The notes: a model not told the origin generated them from the letters alone. Positions 47,885 through 57,164 are shown, counted from the first letter of the stretch. The stretch: 64,000 bases of DNA from CAYHXN01 sp964360605 (GCA_964360605.1 CAYHXN010000001.1:15388-79387); one strand, 5' to 3'. Program-made: numbers and translations.

Positions 47885-48832
47885 CTACGAAATTCCTACG
47901 AGCAACGCGCCAACAGCCATTATTATGCCGCCACCTAGCCGATTTTTAAAATTTAACTTCTCGCCCAAAAAGAAATAGGCAAGAATAATAGTCATTGGGA
48001 TCTGCAAACGTTTTAGTGTGCCAACATATGGAACGATTGTTTCTTGAAACGCCATTGCATTGAGAATGCCGGCGACTGATAAAAGCACTCCAATCAATGA
48101 GATAACAATGATGTGTCTAAAAGCAAATCTCCTGGGAGCACAACGGTCGCTAGTTTCTTTCTTTATTTCTTTACGCATGAAAGACATAAATAGGCAGGGC
48201 AGAGCAACAATCAGCCATTTTACGGCGAGCGCAAATTTGATATCCGCGGTTCTAGCAATCAGACCATCATAATTAAGGGCCAATGCTCCTAAACAAGCCG
48301 CACCAAAAGCGTATCTGATACCGACGCTCTTACTTAACATCAAAAATGGGGCGAACCAGTCTTTCCAAGTAACCCTTCCTTCATTTTTTTTCTTTTTATT
48401 GAGAAACTCCTGAATGTTAAGGATATAAACACCGATAATAAGAAGATAAATACCTATCCACCCGATCAATGAAGGTTTTTCTCCTAAAATAAGCAGGCTT
48501 AAAATAATGACGATCGCGGGAGTGCTGGCAGCAATCGGGGTAACGAGGGAAACATCTTCCAAGGACCGAGACTTAGTAGAAAAATATTGTATCCCAATAT
48601 TCAGAAGTCCGGTAGCAAAAACCGCAAACCAGAATCCGGACTTAATGTTTGTCTCCGCTCCTAATATCCACCAAATAGCAAAGAGAAATAAAGAACTTAC
48701 CCCCGTGAAAAAACCAGTTAACAGCCACTCTCTTTTTCGCATACCGCCATCTAAAGCTTTTCTTGAAAAAATGTTGGACGTTGCATCCAAAGCCGCCCCG
48801 CCAGTCACAAAAGCATAGGCATCACCGATCAT
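47885..48832 (-). CDS. DMT/EamA-type membrane transporter
   Basis: 315 residues, about ten membrane segments in two repeats (LLILGEKPSLIGWIGIYLL and LAYFFLGEKLNFKNRLGGG mark each repeat end). Like the DMT genes at 5883 and 6818 it lies in a nonulosonate gene set. It may export a precursor or flip a lipid-linked sugar; unknown. AGGAAG precedes the ATG, and the promoter at 48866-48894 gives a leader of about 27 bases. Confidence 0.78.
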   Translation of the reverse strand: MIGDAYAFVTGGAALDATSNIFSRKALDGGMRKREWLLTGFFTGVSSLFLFAIWWILGAETNIKSGFWFAVFATGLLNIGIQYFSTKSRSLEDVSLVTPIAASTPAIVIILSLLILGEKPSLIGWIGIYLLIIGVYILNIQEFLNKKKKNEGRVTWKDWFAPFLMLSKSVGIRYAFGAACLGALALNYDGLIARTADIKFALAVKWLIVALPCLFMSFMRKEIKKETSDRCAPRRFAFRHIIVISLIGVLLSVAGILNAMAFQETIVPYVGTLKRLQIPMTIILAYFFLGEKLNFKNRLGGGIIMAVGALLVGIS

Positions 48833-48865
48833 CAGTCTTCCTTTCAGCTAAAATGAACTGCCCAT

Positions 48866-48894
48866 ATTATATAGTAAAATCTTAACTATTGCAA
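48866..48894 (-). promoter_or_regulatory. promoter for the DMT gene at 47885-48832
   Basis: -35 TTGCAA (48889-48894), 17-base spacer, -10 TATAAT (48866-48871) on the minus strand. Confidence 0.68.
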
Positions 48895-48904
48895 GCGCGT
48901 TGCT

Positions 48905-49420
48905 TTAAACATCTAATTTAGCATCTTTTGCCATTAAAATCATCTCTGCTATTTCTCTAACTGCGTGCTGTCCGCCATTGGCTTTAGAAACATAGTTAGC
49001 CGATGCCTTAACCAAGGGATGTCCGTCCGCAACCGTCAGAGCTAAACCGGCATACTTTAAGCATAAAAGGTCGTTAATATCGTCCCCTATGTAAGCAACC
49101 TCGCTCTGAGACAGATTGTTTTCTGCGACAATCCTTCTTAAAATCTCCAGTTTGCCTTCCCCGCTTTCAATTCCCTGCCAAACAGGGATGTTTAATTTTT
49201 GACAGCGTGCCGCCACAACAAAATTTTTCTCTTTAGATAAAACCCCGACCATCAAGCCGTTCTTTTTAAGCAGCTCTATTCCCAAACCATCTTTCCGGCT
49301 GCAACGAACCGATTCTTTGCCATTCTCATCAACATATAAAAAACCGTCGGTCATTACGCCGTCAAAGTCAGTGGCCAATAACTTGATTTTTGCGAATTTA
49401 GCTTTTAATGCGGCATCCAT
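48905..49420 (-). CDS. KdsC-like HAD phosphatase
   Basis: 171 residues, the length of KdsC. TDFDGVMTDG (D18, D20) is the nucleophile motif; SRKDGLGIELLKKNG, the VLSKE serine/threonine step, GEGKLEILR with the lysine and GDDINDL complete the C0 HAD set. The family removes phosphate from a nonulosonate or KDO 8/9-phosphate. Close to neuB (51434) and neuA (45281), it probably acts on the nonulosonate phosphate. This suggests that NeuB uses a phosphorylated hexosamine; not proven. Confidence 0.85.
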   Translation of the reverse strand: MDAALKAKFAKIKLLATDFDGVMTDGFLYVDENGKESVRCSRKDGLGIELLKKNGLMVGVLSKEKNFVVAARCQKLNIPVWQGIESGEGKLEILRRIVAENNLSQSEVAYIGDDINDLLCLKYAGLALTVADGHPLVKASANYVSKANGGQHAVREIAEMILMAKDAKLDV

Positions 49421-49493
49421 AAATCAATTCCGGCTTTAGTGCCAGCTTCCTTTATAATCTATCAAAAAATTTTTAAAATGCCTATCTTCGTGT

Positions 49494-49499
49494 TATTTT
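49494..49499 (+). promoter_or_regulatory. -10-like box 7 bases before the double nucleotidyltransferase
   Basis: TATTTT at 49494-49499 and ATG at 49507, no Shine-Dalgarno. A weak TTTAAA lies 16 bases upstream. Confidence 0.3.
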
Positions 49500-49506
49500 T
49501 TGAATA

Positions 49507-51447
49507 ATGTCAACTTCAGCGTTAAAAAGGGTGCAGAAGAACCAAAACCTGTTGTATTACGCAGTTAATCATTATTTAAATTCGGAAAAGGAGGATTTGA
49601 AACTAAGTGAAAAGATCGTCAGTGGTTATAAAAAACTGCGCGGATTGTTCAAAGAATTAACCGCTCCTCAAACTATCCAAGCGCCTAGATTAAATTTGGA
49701 AGATTATAAAAAAACTCCTTATTTTTCCACACTTGTAAAACTTTCCAAGCTGGCAAAAACCGAACTTGCTCCTTATATTAAAACTTTTTTTGTTCACGGC
49801 AGTTTGGCGACCATGGATTTTGTTCCAAAATTCAGCGATTTAGACACGCTAGTAATTTTGAAAAAAGAAACTTGTTCAAATCCCGAAAAACTCCAAGAGT
49901 TTCGCGAAAAACTCGTTAGGGCAAGAAAATTGCTCCAAGAAGTGGATCCGTTGGCACACCACGGGTTTATTTTTTGCGCCGAACAAAACTTAGACTATTA
50001 CCCCCAGCATTATTTACCGGTTGCGGTTTTAAAATACGCTAAAATTTTACACGGCGTCGCAAAGCTAACCTTCCGTGTTCGTGATTCCCGCGAAGAAGCA
50101 AAAGAAAATTTTTATCACTATTACAATATCTTCCAAGACATTACAAAAACCGGCCAGATAACAAACAAACACGGCAGTGAATTATATAAATTCAAATGGT
50201 TTGTGAGCATGCTCCTTTTAATGCCCAGCCTATATCTTCAAGCCAAAGGAATTTATCTCTATAAAAAATATTCTTTTGATTTCGTGAAGCACCCGTTTTT
50301 ATCCAAACTTAGCTTGGTAAGAAAAGATTTTCAAAACGCTAAAAAGATTTTGGGCGACAACTATCTTAAAAAAGCGGTGGAGATGTTGGTGGATTGGGCA
50401 TCTGATCTGCAACAGTTAGAAAAAGACCCGAAATTTATCAACAATCCCAAGAAAATTGCTGTAAAAGTTTACGAAAGAGCCCGAAAAGAATTAATTAATC
50501 ATTTCCAAAAAAATAACGACGTGGTCGCGCTTTACGAATATGGTTCGGTGCGCGCTCCGGGAATCAGCGACCTTGATCTAATTTTGGTGACGAAAAACCA
50601 CCTAAAAAATCGATTCTATTATCCATCTGGCCCAAACATTGAAAAAGTTGCCAAAGGAACTCTGATGATGATGCCAGAAAATACCTTCTCTCAAATAAAG
50701 ATGTTTGACGCAGTGCGTTTAAGAAAACTCTATGGAAAGTCCGTACCGCTCGCCAAGTTAGACAAAAAAACCGAGGGTTACCGAGAAATTGCCAGCGTCA
50801 TTGACTGGCTTCCAGAAAGAATGATCCGATTGATTGGCATCCTAAAATCCAATCCCTTAGACGTTCAATACGCCTTGCGTTATACAAGGTCTTTTGCCTA
50901 CTCGCTGGAACGGGCAGAAAAATTAACGCGCTTAGGCGCTTACGGAGAATTTATGCGTCGTCTCCGCGATCTCCGTGGCCGATGGCATCCTTCACGAGTT
51001 TCCGAACTTACTTTGTTAATCAAAGATGGACTTTATCTTGGCTATGAAGCCCTGACCAAGTTTACAGAAAAATATTGCGGCGGATTTCAGGGTTCAACGG
51101 GACGTCTTACTTTTTTCTCAGGACAAATTTTGGAATTCTCCAAAAATCCCGCCGAGGTCTCTGCTGACTGGTCTCTCGCTTTTTCCAAAACCGAAGAAAA
51201 AAAGGTATTTACTCCCGCGGCCTTGGCGGCTCAATTTACTGTTTATTCTAAACAACCCGGGGTTCTCGCTAAAGAGATGCGCCGCAAACTTCTACTCTCC
51301 GGCCCCACCGAAATTATTGACGCTGGCTACCGAAATTTTTTGATAAAAAAAATGGCGCTTGCCACCCAATGCGCCGAATTTCTAATTAAGAACAAACTTA
51401 ATTCGGGCCTCTATCGTTTCGGATTTTATCTTCCTAAACAGAAGTAG
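49507..51447 (+). CDS. protein with two nucleotidyltransferase-like domains
   Basis: 646 residues. Two separate GS...DxD sites: G98-S99 with D111-L-D113 (HGSLATMDFVPKFSDLD), and G346-S347 with D355-L-D357 (YGSVRAPGISDLDLILV). Each matches the catalytic signature of the pol-beta/MNT/KNT nucleotidyltransferase superfamily. The rest is helical and lysine-rich; residues 380-640 show no known domain. A single protein with two such domains is unusual, and the reaction (for example nucleotide transfer to a sugar, antibiotic-like or protein target) cannot be read. It is convergent with neuB, the 3' ends overlapping by 14 bases. Confidence 0.7.
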   Translation: MSTSALKRVQKNQNLLYYAVNHYLNSEKEDLKLSEKIVSGYKKLRGLFKELTAPQTIQAPRLNLEDYKKTPYFSTLVKLSKLAKTELAPYIKTFFVHGSLATMDFVPKFSDLDTLVILKKETCSNPEKLQEFREKLVRARKLLQEVDPLAHHGFIFCAEQNLDYYPQHYLPVAVLKYAKILHGVAKLTFRVRDSREEAKENFYHYYNIFQDITKTGQITNKHGSELYKFKWFVSMLLLMPSLYLQAKGIYLYKKYSFDFVKHPFLSKLSLVRKDFQNAKKILGDNYLKKAVEMLVDWASDLQQLEKDPKFINNPKKIAVKVYERARKELINHFQKNNDVVALYEYGSVRAPGISDLDLILVTKNHLKNRFYYPSGPNIEKVAKGTLMMMPENTFSQIKMFDAVRLRKLYGKSVPLAKLDKKTEGYREIASVIDWLPERMIRLIGILKSNPLDVQYALRYTRSFAYSLERAEKLTRLGAYGEFMRRLRDLRGRWHPSRVSELTLLIKDGLYLGYEALTKFTEKYCGGFQGSTGRLTFFSGQILEFSKNPAEVSADWSLAFSKTEEKKVFTPAALAAQFTVYSKQPGVLAKEMRRKLLLSGPTEIIDAGYRNFLIKKMALATQCAEFLIKNKLNSGLYRFGFYLPKQK

Positions 51448-52495
51448 GCCAATTAGCCGATTCTCCAGGCAGTAAATCGTCTTCAGCGAGGTCTTTTTGC
51501 GCGATACGGCCGATTAGTTGCGGAATCAATGACGGCTTTAATCCGCTACCCGGCCCCTTGGTAGTTAACATGTCCGTTGTTATTGCCACGCCTTTAGGAA
51601 TAGCCTTTTTCGCCACCACGCTTTTAGCCAGACGAATCCGGACTTCTTTTTCTTTATCGTTAATTAATTTCTCGCCATTCCCCAAAGCCGATTGAGTGTG
51701 ACGAATGTACTTAATCATTTTTTCCAAACCCTGTGGCTCCAAAGAAGCGGCGTGATCTGGACCAATCATGGTTCTGTCTATCGTAAAATGTTTCTCAATA
51801 ACACAAGCCCCCAAAGCTACCGCCACCGCCGGAATAGCCACCCCCTTATCGTGACTAGAATAACCTACCGGCATACCAAAACGCTGTTTTAAGGTATCTA
51901 TTACCCGCAAATTAACTTCTTCGTCTTGGCAGGGATAGTTGGAAACGCAGTGCAGTAAAATTAGTTGGTTGTTGTATTTAATAATTACCTTTACTGCTTC
52001 ACTAATTTCTTCAAGCGTAGCCATTCCGGTAGATAAAATCACCGGTTTCTTCTTCCTGGCGATATATTCCAATAAAGGAATGTTAGTAACATCCGCCGAA
52101 GCAATTTTAAAGAAAGGAACATCCAGCTCTTCAAGAAAATCCGCGCTTTTCAGATCCCAAGCGCTTCCAGAAAATAAAATATTTTCCCCGACCGCGAACT
52201 TTTGTAAATCCCGCCAATCCTCTTTAGAAAGCTCTAATTTTGCCCGATGCTCGCCGTAAGTCGGGCCCAAAGCGGTTGGCTTAATGTACGGAGCCGCCAA
52301 AGCGGCTTTTGTTAAAATGTCTTCGTTGGTTCGTTTTTGAAATTTCACCGCGTCGGCGCCGGAAGCCGCGGCGATTTCAATAAGTTTCTTAGCTAGAGCT
52401 GGATCACCGTTATGATTCACTCCAGCTTCAGCGATAATAAAACACGGCTGTCCATCGCCCACTAATTTCGTGCCAATTTTAATTGTAGAGTTCAC
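51434..52495 (-). CDS. neuB: N-acetylneuraminate/legionaminate-type synthase
   Basis: 353 residues. EAGVNHNGD at 23-31, KFQ at 51-53, LHCVSNYPC at 181-189, the metal histidines H215 (SSHDKG) and H236 (EKHF), and a C-terminal SAF domain (about 290-345) match bacterial sialate and legionaminate synthases. GTG at 52495 is the start. It differs from the NeuB at 3185-4306 (EAGKNF, longer linker), so the two likely use different hexosamines. With neuA (45281) and the KdsC-like phosphatase it forms the second pathway. Confidence 0.9.
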   Translation of the reverse strand: MNSTIKIGTKLVGDGQPCFIIAEAGVNHNGDPALAKKLIEIAAASGADAVKFQKRTNEDILTKAALAAPYIKPTALGPTYGEHRAKLELSKEDWRDLQKFAVGENILFSGSAWDLKSADFLEELDVPFFKIASADVTNIPLLEYIARKKKPVILSTGMATLEEISEAVKVIIKYNNQLILLHCVSNYPCQDEEVNLRVIDTLKQRFGMPVGYSSHDKGVAIPAVAVALGACVIEKHFTIDRTMIGPDHAASLEPQGLEKMIKYIRHTQSALGNGEKLINDKEKEVRIRLAKSVVAKKAIPKGVAITTDMLTTKGPGSGLKPSLIPQLIGRIAQKDLAEDDLLPGESANWPTSV

Positions 52496-52510
52496 GATAA
52501 CAATCTTAAA

Positions 52511-54844
52511 TTACCGACCGGAAAAAATCAAACTTGGTCGAAACAAACTCCAGTAATCGTATTTAAAATGAACTTCGTGATTGCCGGGCGGAACAAAAAT
52601 TCCCGGAAACACAGAATTGACCCGATACATTTTAACTTCCTGATCATCAATATAAGCGCGCCAGCCAGGGAGATAGTTTTGGGTAAAAACTAGAAACCGA
52701 GCTTCTTTAGAGGCAGTTTTTGCTTTAATCAACCCGTTTCCAGAAAACAAAATTTCTGTTTCGCCCCCAACCCCCTTGATAATATCTGGGCATCCATTAC
52801 ATTCCACGAAAATACCCTTAAAACCGCTTTTTTTAAATGCTTGATATGCTTCTTGATCACTATTAACGTAACTGCTTACTGAAGCAAAATAAGCAGGCAG
52901 TTTAGCGCCGGTATTGTTGTAAAGCAAAGCCGGTAAATCGCTAATACGGCTTCCTTCAACAATCAGCGGGATAAGAGCCTGTCCCACGATTGGTAAATCA
53001 ATTTTCGGATCAAAGTCTGGGTGATTAAATGGTAGATCTGTAAAAAAGTGGGTAATTCCTAAAAATTCCGTCAAAGAAATCCGTTCTGCTAGTAAATGGT
53101 ATTTTTCCCTTACGGAATAATCCACGCCATCCGAAGCAAGAACGTAAACTTTATCCAATTTTTGCTCGCCGCCCGTAGCAGCCAACTGGCGCGTTCCTAG
53201 TAAAGCAAGCATTCTCGCCAAATTGGTGTTTAACAGGGGGTCATTGATTTCTAAATTAGGAACGCCATAAAGCAGTTGAAAATTCGGCCGGTAAGTTTTC
53301 AGTCCCAAAGACATTTCGTATAAACGGTCATTAACCGGAGGTTTAGCCGGCGAAAGAAAATTAAAAAAATAAAGATCGTCCCAATCGTCCACAAAAAGCG
53401 GGAGAAGCCGGTTTGAATATTGGCGCAAAAACGAAACTGTCGCCGGCTCCCTTTCGTAAATTTTTCGCGAAATCATGGTCGGAGCGTTAAAACGATAAAA
53501 AATAAGAATGAATTCCAAAGCCGCAATACTAATACAAGCCGCGGCCGCTAATTTGTAATTTTTCACAAAACCCAAAATTAAAACGGCTGTTGCTAAAAAT
53601 ATTAGGGACAGCAAAACCGAGTTTACAGTTTTAGGATGGAGAATAATGATTGTCAAAAAGATTATCCCAATAATGCCTGTTACAGTGATTAAATTTGGTA
53701 AAACTTTTTTAAAATCCTGTACTCGCAAACGCATTAAATAATCAAAACCGAAGCCGACTAATACCGCCGCCGCAAAAATTCCCACCAGCATAAAGCGGGC
53801 TGCTCCCTGAAACATGTTAAAAATTGGAAGTTTTACTAAAAGACCAAATAAGGGCGACCCCTGAATAGAAAGTGCGAGAGTTATTAAAAATACCCAACGG
53901 AAAAATGAAACAAATTGGTTTTTCCTAATCCAAAAAGAAAAAATTAAAAATAAAACCGCTACCATTCCCATATAAAGGTAAGCGTCCAGCCCGCGATTAG
54001 GCGTCAAGTGAAAAAAATTCAATAATTCCAACGGCTTAATTGCGTACCCGGTATGACCAAAACCACTTGCCCGTTGTGAAAATTGAGCCACTACGTAAGC
54101 AGGAACCAGCTGTAAAATCCCAATCAGCGTTCCAATTGTAAAGATAGCTACTAAAGGAGCAAGTAAGCGACGCAATCCTTGAATTGGCCGTTCTCCGCGC
54201 AGTCCAAAAAACAACGCGAATCCAAATCCGGCCGCAGCCATATATAAAATAGGATAGTAAGCCGCCGTCCACCAACCGTAACCGACTAACGCACCGCCCA
54301 AAAGAATGAGCCAAAAACGTTTTTTGCGATCGCCGAGATAAAGCTCTCCCAAAATCCAAAACAGAACTGCCTGCTCAAAAATAGCGGAGCTCAACACCAA
54401 ATCCCGAGCAAAATAAATATTGCCGATTAAATAAGCAAAGGCGGCAACGTAAGACCCGGCAATACTCGCCCCTATTTTTCGCAAGAAAAGGACTGTAAAG
54501 AAAAAGGCGGCGGTTAAAGTTAAAAACATTCCCCAATAATGAACGGTCACCGCCGGCAGAAAATATAAAAGTAAGTTTAAGGGAGCAAACGGAAAGCCGT
54601 TCATGGAAACAAAATTCGGAAAACCAACAGCGACATAAGAGTTCCAAAAAGGAGTACTGCCTTCCTGAAAAACTTTCTTGTAGAATGCTAACTGGGGAAT
54701 CACCAATTCCGTCGCATCAGTACCCATCACATGAGTACCAATTAAGGCGGGAAATAAAATCGCCGCAACAGCTAAAGCGGAAACAGCCAAAATCCCCCAT
54801 CGCCGTTCAACTAAAATTTTGCAACGTTCTAAAAAACTTTCCAT
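52511..54844 (-). CDS. YfhO-like polytopic membrane protein
   Basis: 777 residues from the ATG at 54844 (AGGAAAAA upstream). About thirteen membrane segments; GTHVMGTDATELVIPQLAFYK in the first loop and QAVLFWILGELY resemble the YfhO family, a GT-C group thought to move sugars on or off lipid carriers in the envelope. The large C-terminal part has FTQNYLPGWRAYIDDQEV and GIFVPPGNHEVHFKY, typical of YfhO-like tails. It follows a methyltransferase gene on the same strand, as in the other GT-C neighbourhood. Confidence 0.78.
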   Translation of the reverse strand: MESFLERCKILVERRWGILAVSALAVAAILFPALIGTHVMGTDATELVIPQLAFYKKVFQEGSTPFWNSYVAVGFPNFVSMNGFPFAPLNLLLYFLPAVTVHYWGMFLTLTAAFFFTVLFLRKIGASIAGSYVAAFAYLIGNIYFARDLVLSSAIFEQAVLFWILGELYLGDRKKRFWLILLGGALVGYGWWTAAYYPILYMAAAGFGFALFFGLRGERPIQGLRRLLAPLVAIFTIGTLIGILQLVPAYVVAQFSQRASGFGHTGYAIKPLELLNFFHLTPNRGLDAYLYMGMVAVLFLIFSFWIRKNQFVSFFRWVFLITLALSIQGSPLFGLLVKLPIFNMFQGAARFMLVGIFAAAVLVGFGFDYLMRLRVQDFKKVLPNLITVTGIIGIIFLTIIILHPKTVNSVLLSLIFLATAVLILGFVKNYKLAAAACISIAALEFILIFYRFNAPTMISRKIYEREPATVSFLRQYSNRLLPLFVDDWDDLYFFNFLSPAKPPVNDRLYEMSLGLKTYRPNFQLLYGVPNLEINDPLLNTNLARMLALLGTRQLAATGGEQKLDKVYVLASDGVDYSVREKYHLLAERISLTEFLGITHFFTDLPFNHPDFDPKIDLPIVGQALIPLIVEGSRISDLPALLYNNTGAKLPAYFASVSSYVNSDQEAYQAFKKSGFKGIFVECNGCPDIIKGVGGETEILFSGNGLIKAKTASKEARFLVFTQNYLPGWRAYIDDQEVKMYRVNSVFPGIFVPPGNHEVHFKYDYWSLFRPSLIFSGR

Positions 54845-54851
54845 ATTTTTC

Positions 54852-55655
54852 CTATTTCTTTTTGGCAATTATATAAAAACCGGTGGAAATGTACTCGGCA
54901 GCCCGATAATGAATAAGAATCAGGTCCAGCAACTTAATTGGAAAAGTAACTAACACTAAAAATATCCAGATAATGTCTTTTAAAATACTGATATTGAAAG
55001 ACAGCGCTAAAGAAAGCCATTCCTGGGTAACAAACAAAAAGGCGGCTGTCGGTCCGATAATCGGTTTCAACTCCACTATTTCCATGTCTGCAAATAAAGA
55101 TCGTAAGCCCTCCGCCGTCCAGCGGGAGTAGTCATGCGGCGAAGGATGAAACGGCATTAAGAAATTGGTTGCAAGATAAAGGTAGCCGCCGCTTTTTAGA
55201 ACCCGTTTCATTTCTCCGACTGCCTGAAGTGGGTTTTTCAAATGTTCTAGAACCCAAGCAGAAACAACACCGTCCAACGAACCATCTTTAAAAGGTAAGT
55301 CGTGGGCATCTGCCAACACATCCACCTCTTCCCAAGGATGAATGTCTACGTTAATAATATCCGGATGCAAACGTCGGCTCCCGGAACCGATTTCCGCCAC
55401 CTGTCCGTCAGTAGCAACAAGTTTAAGAATAGAAGAGGGCTTTTTTCCCAAAAATAAAGCTGGCGCTAAAACATAAAAAATAAAGGAGTAGAGTTTAGCG
55501 AATCGCCGCAAAAACGTTTTCAGACGTACAATAAAACCGGTGTGCAAATCCCGCGCCATCTGAACATAAGAATCCTCTTTTATAAAAAGCGGCTTTCCCT
55601 CAACAAATTTTATAGGAGGTATTTTAAATTCTAAATGATCGATTCTTGATTGCAT
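54852..55655 (-). CDS. SAM-dependent methyltransferase, type 11
   Basis: 267 residues, close paralogue of the protein at 37959-38777: VAEIGSGSRRLHPDIINVDI (motif I), ADAHDLPFKD, SAWVLEHLKNP, NFLMPFHPSPHDYSRWTAEG and a hydrophobic end. Its ATG is 7 bases from TATTAT (55663-55668) without a Shine-Dalgarno, so a leaderless mRNA is possible. Beside the YfhO-like gene it repeats the methyltransferase plus GT-C pairing. Confidence 0.82.
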   Translation of the reverse strand: MQSRIDHLEFKIPPIKFVEGKPLFIKEDSYVQMARDLHTGFIVRLKTFLRRFAKLYSFIFYVLAPALFLGKKPSSILKLVATDGQVAEIGSGSRRLHPDIINVDIHPWEEVDVLADAHDLPFKDGSLDGVVSAWVLEHLKNPLQAVGEMKRVLKSGGYLYLATNFLMPFHPSPHDYSRWTAEGLRSLFADMEIVELKPIIGPTAAFLFVTQEWLSLALSFNISILKDIIWIFLVLVTFPIKLLDLILIHYRAAEYISTGFYIIAKKK

Positions 55656-55662
55656 GGCTTGT

Positions 55663-55668
55663 ATAATA
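55663..55668 (-). promoter_or_regulatory. -10 box 7 bases before a methyltransferase start
   Basis: TATTAT on the minus strand (55663-55668), ATG at 55655. A weak TTTACG lies 16 bases upstream. Confidence 0.4.
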
Positions 55669-55670
55669 AC

Positions 55671-56486
55671 TTATTTGCGTAGCGCGTAAATATAACCCCT
55701 TCTATGGTCTTCTCTTTTAATCGTTGTTTGATAATTAGCTGCCTTTAAATGGGCTAGCAACTTATTAATTATCTCTTTATCAGCCAAACCAAGAAATTCT
55801 GGTGAATGGTATTCAAGCGCAATCTGGTCAATTTTCTTTAAAACTTCAATCGGCGTATTAAGTAAAATTTCGTACTCTGCGCCCTCGCAGTCTATTTTCA
55901 AAAAATCGCATTTTGATATTTTATTTTCAATCAAAACCTCTGTCAATGTAAGGCAATTCACCTTGACGGCTTCTTTGGATTTTCTAATAAAGCCGTGGCC
56001 GCCGCTATTAAGGTCGTCAATATATAAAATTCGCTCCTGATTACTGCCCGCAAGCGCCAAATTATAAGGCAATACGTTTGACGCATTGTTCAATAAAATA
56101 TTGCGCTCTAAAACCTCATAATTTCTGGGAAGGGGCTCGAAGGCATAAACTTTACCCTCCTTAGCCTTGCGCGCGGCGCAAATAGTAAAAGTACCGATAT
56201 GCGCGCCAACATCAATTATTGTGGCGTCTTCACTAAAATCCAAAGAATTTTTAAAATATTCTTTTTCAATAACGTTTTCAAAAACAGTATAGATATCTGC
56301 CAATTTTACCAGCAAATTATTGCCACGCACCCAAAACTCATAATCATCTATCTTTATTTTCTTAAACGGCGTGTTAATAAACCAAAAATTTGTCCAAAAC
56401 CTAATAGGCCAAAACCCAAAAGTCTTCAGAAGAATCTGAAAAGCATAACTCGATGCGTAAATAATCCTAAGAAAATTTTTATGCAT
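55671..56486 (-). CDS. FkbM-family methyltransferase
   Basis: 271 residues. IIDVGAHIGTFTI at 90-102 is motif I, AFEPLPRNYEVLERNI follows, and DFLKIDCEGAEYEIL is the FkbM family signature. O-methylation of a sugar hydroxyl or carboxyl is the usual role in glycan loci. The first 50 residues are hydrophobic and basic, perhaps membrane-associated. Just upstream in the run is another methyltransferase. TATATT lies 5 bases from the ATG. Confidence 0.87.
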   Translation of the reverse strand: MHKNFLRIIYASSYAFQILLKTFGFWPIRFWTNFWFINTPFKKIKIDDYEFWVRGNNLLVKLADIYTVFENVIEKEYFKNSLDFSEDATIIDVGAHIGTFTICAARKAKEGKVYAFEPLPRNYEVLERNILLNNASNVLPYNLALAGSNQERILYIDDLNSGGHGFIRKSKEAVKVNCLTLTEVLIENKISKCDFLKIDCEGAEYEILLNTPIEVLKKIDQIALEYHSPEFLGLADKEIINKLLAHLKAANYQTTIKREDHRRGYIYALRK

Positions 56487-56531
56487 GTTTTAATATATTA
56501 CCTAAAATTAAAAAGTTTTTAAGCTTGTTAA

Positions 56532-57164
56532 TCATTTTTCTAAAACGAAAAAGTGGTGGTATTTATTTAGGACAGGAGAAAATTCCTTTTTAATTTTAAA
56601 ATGGTTTTTTATAATTTTCCGCACCTTATTCAGGCGGTATTTCCAAAAATCTATTTCCCAATAATGCTGGCCGGATACTTTTATGCCGCCGAATCTTAAG
56701 GGTAATCGGATAAAAAAATCTAAAAAGGATTTATTAAAAATCGTGCGGATACCGGGAAACTTCAAAACCATTTCTTTGCCGGTGGATTTATAAGGCAACG
56801 ATATAATAACGTGCTTTGATGTAACCCGCTTCAATTCCGCGAGCGCTTTAGGAACGTCGTCCCAAGGGATATGTTCCAAAACTTCAAAAGCCGTTACTAA
56901 ATCAAATTCGCCGTTTTGTATCGGTAGCGACCTAATATCCGCCACGATGTCCGGATCTAAATTCTTATCAAAATCACAAGTCGTGACCGAATAGCCAAGT
57001 TTCTTTAAGTAATCAGAAAAAAATCCGCTACCCATTCCTATTTCAAGAATTTTTTTAGGCTCCAGTGAACGCGCAAGGTCGGTTTGATAAAAATAGGAAA
57101 TAAAACGTTCCAGATCATCGTATTTTTTCCGAAAATAGTGCTCCTTGTTAACTTGAGGTTCCAT
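56532..57164 (-). CDS. small class I methyltransferase
   Basis: 210 residues. KILEIGMGSGFFSDYLKKLG (motif I, 38-57), TCDFDKN, FDLVTAFEVLEHIPW, and a positively charged C-terminus. SAM-dependent O- or N-methylation of a sugar or lipid-linked intermediate is likely. It sits 2 bases after a GT-B gene and before the FkbM gene. Substrate unknown. Confidence 0.82.
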   Translation of the reverse strand: MEPQVNKEHYFRKKYDDLERFISYFYQTDLARSLEPKKILEIGMGSGFFSDYLKKLGYSVTTCDFDKNLDPDIVADIRSLPIQNGEFDLVTAFEVLEHIPWDDVPKALAELKRVTSKHVIISLPYKSTGKEMVLKFPGIRTIFNKSFLDFFIRLPLRFGGIKVSGQHYWEIDFWKYRLNKVRKIIKNHFKIKKEFSPVLNKYHHFFVLEK

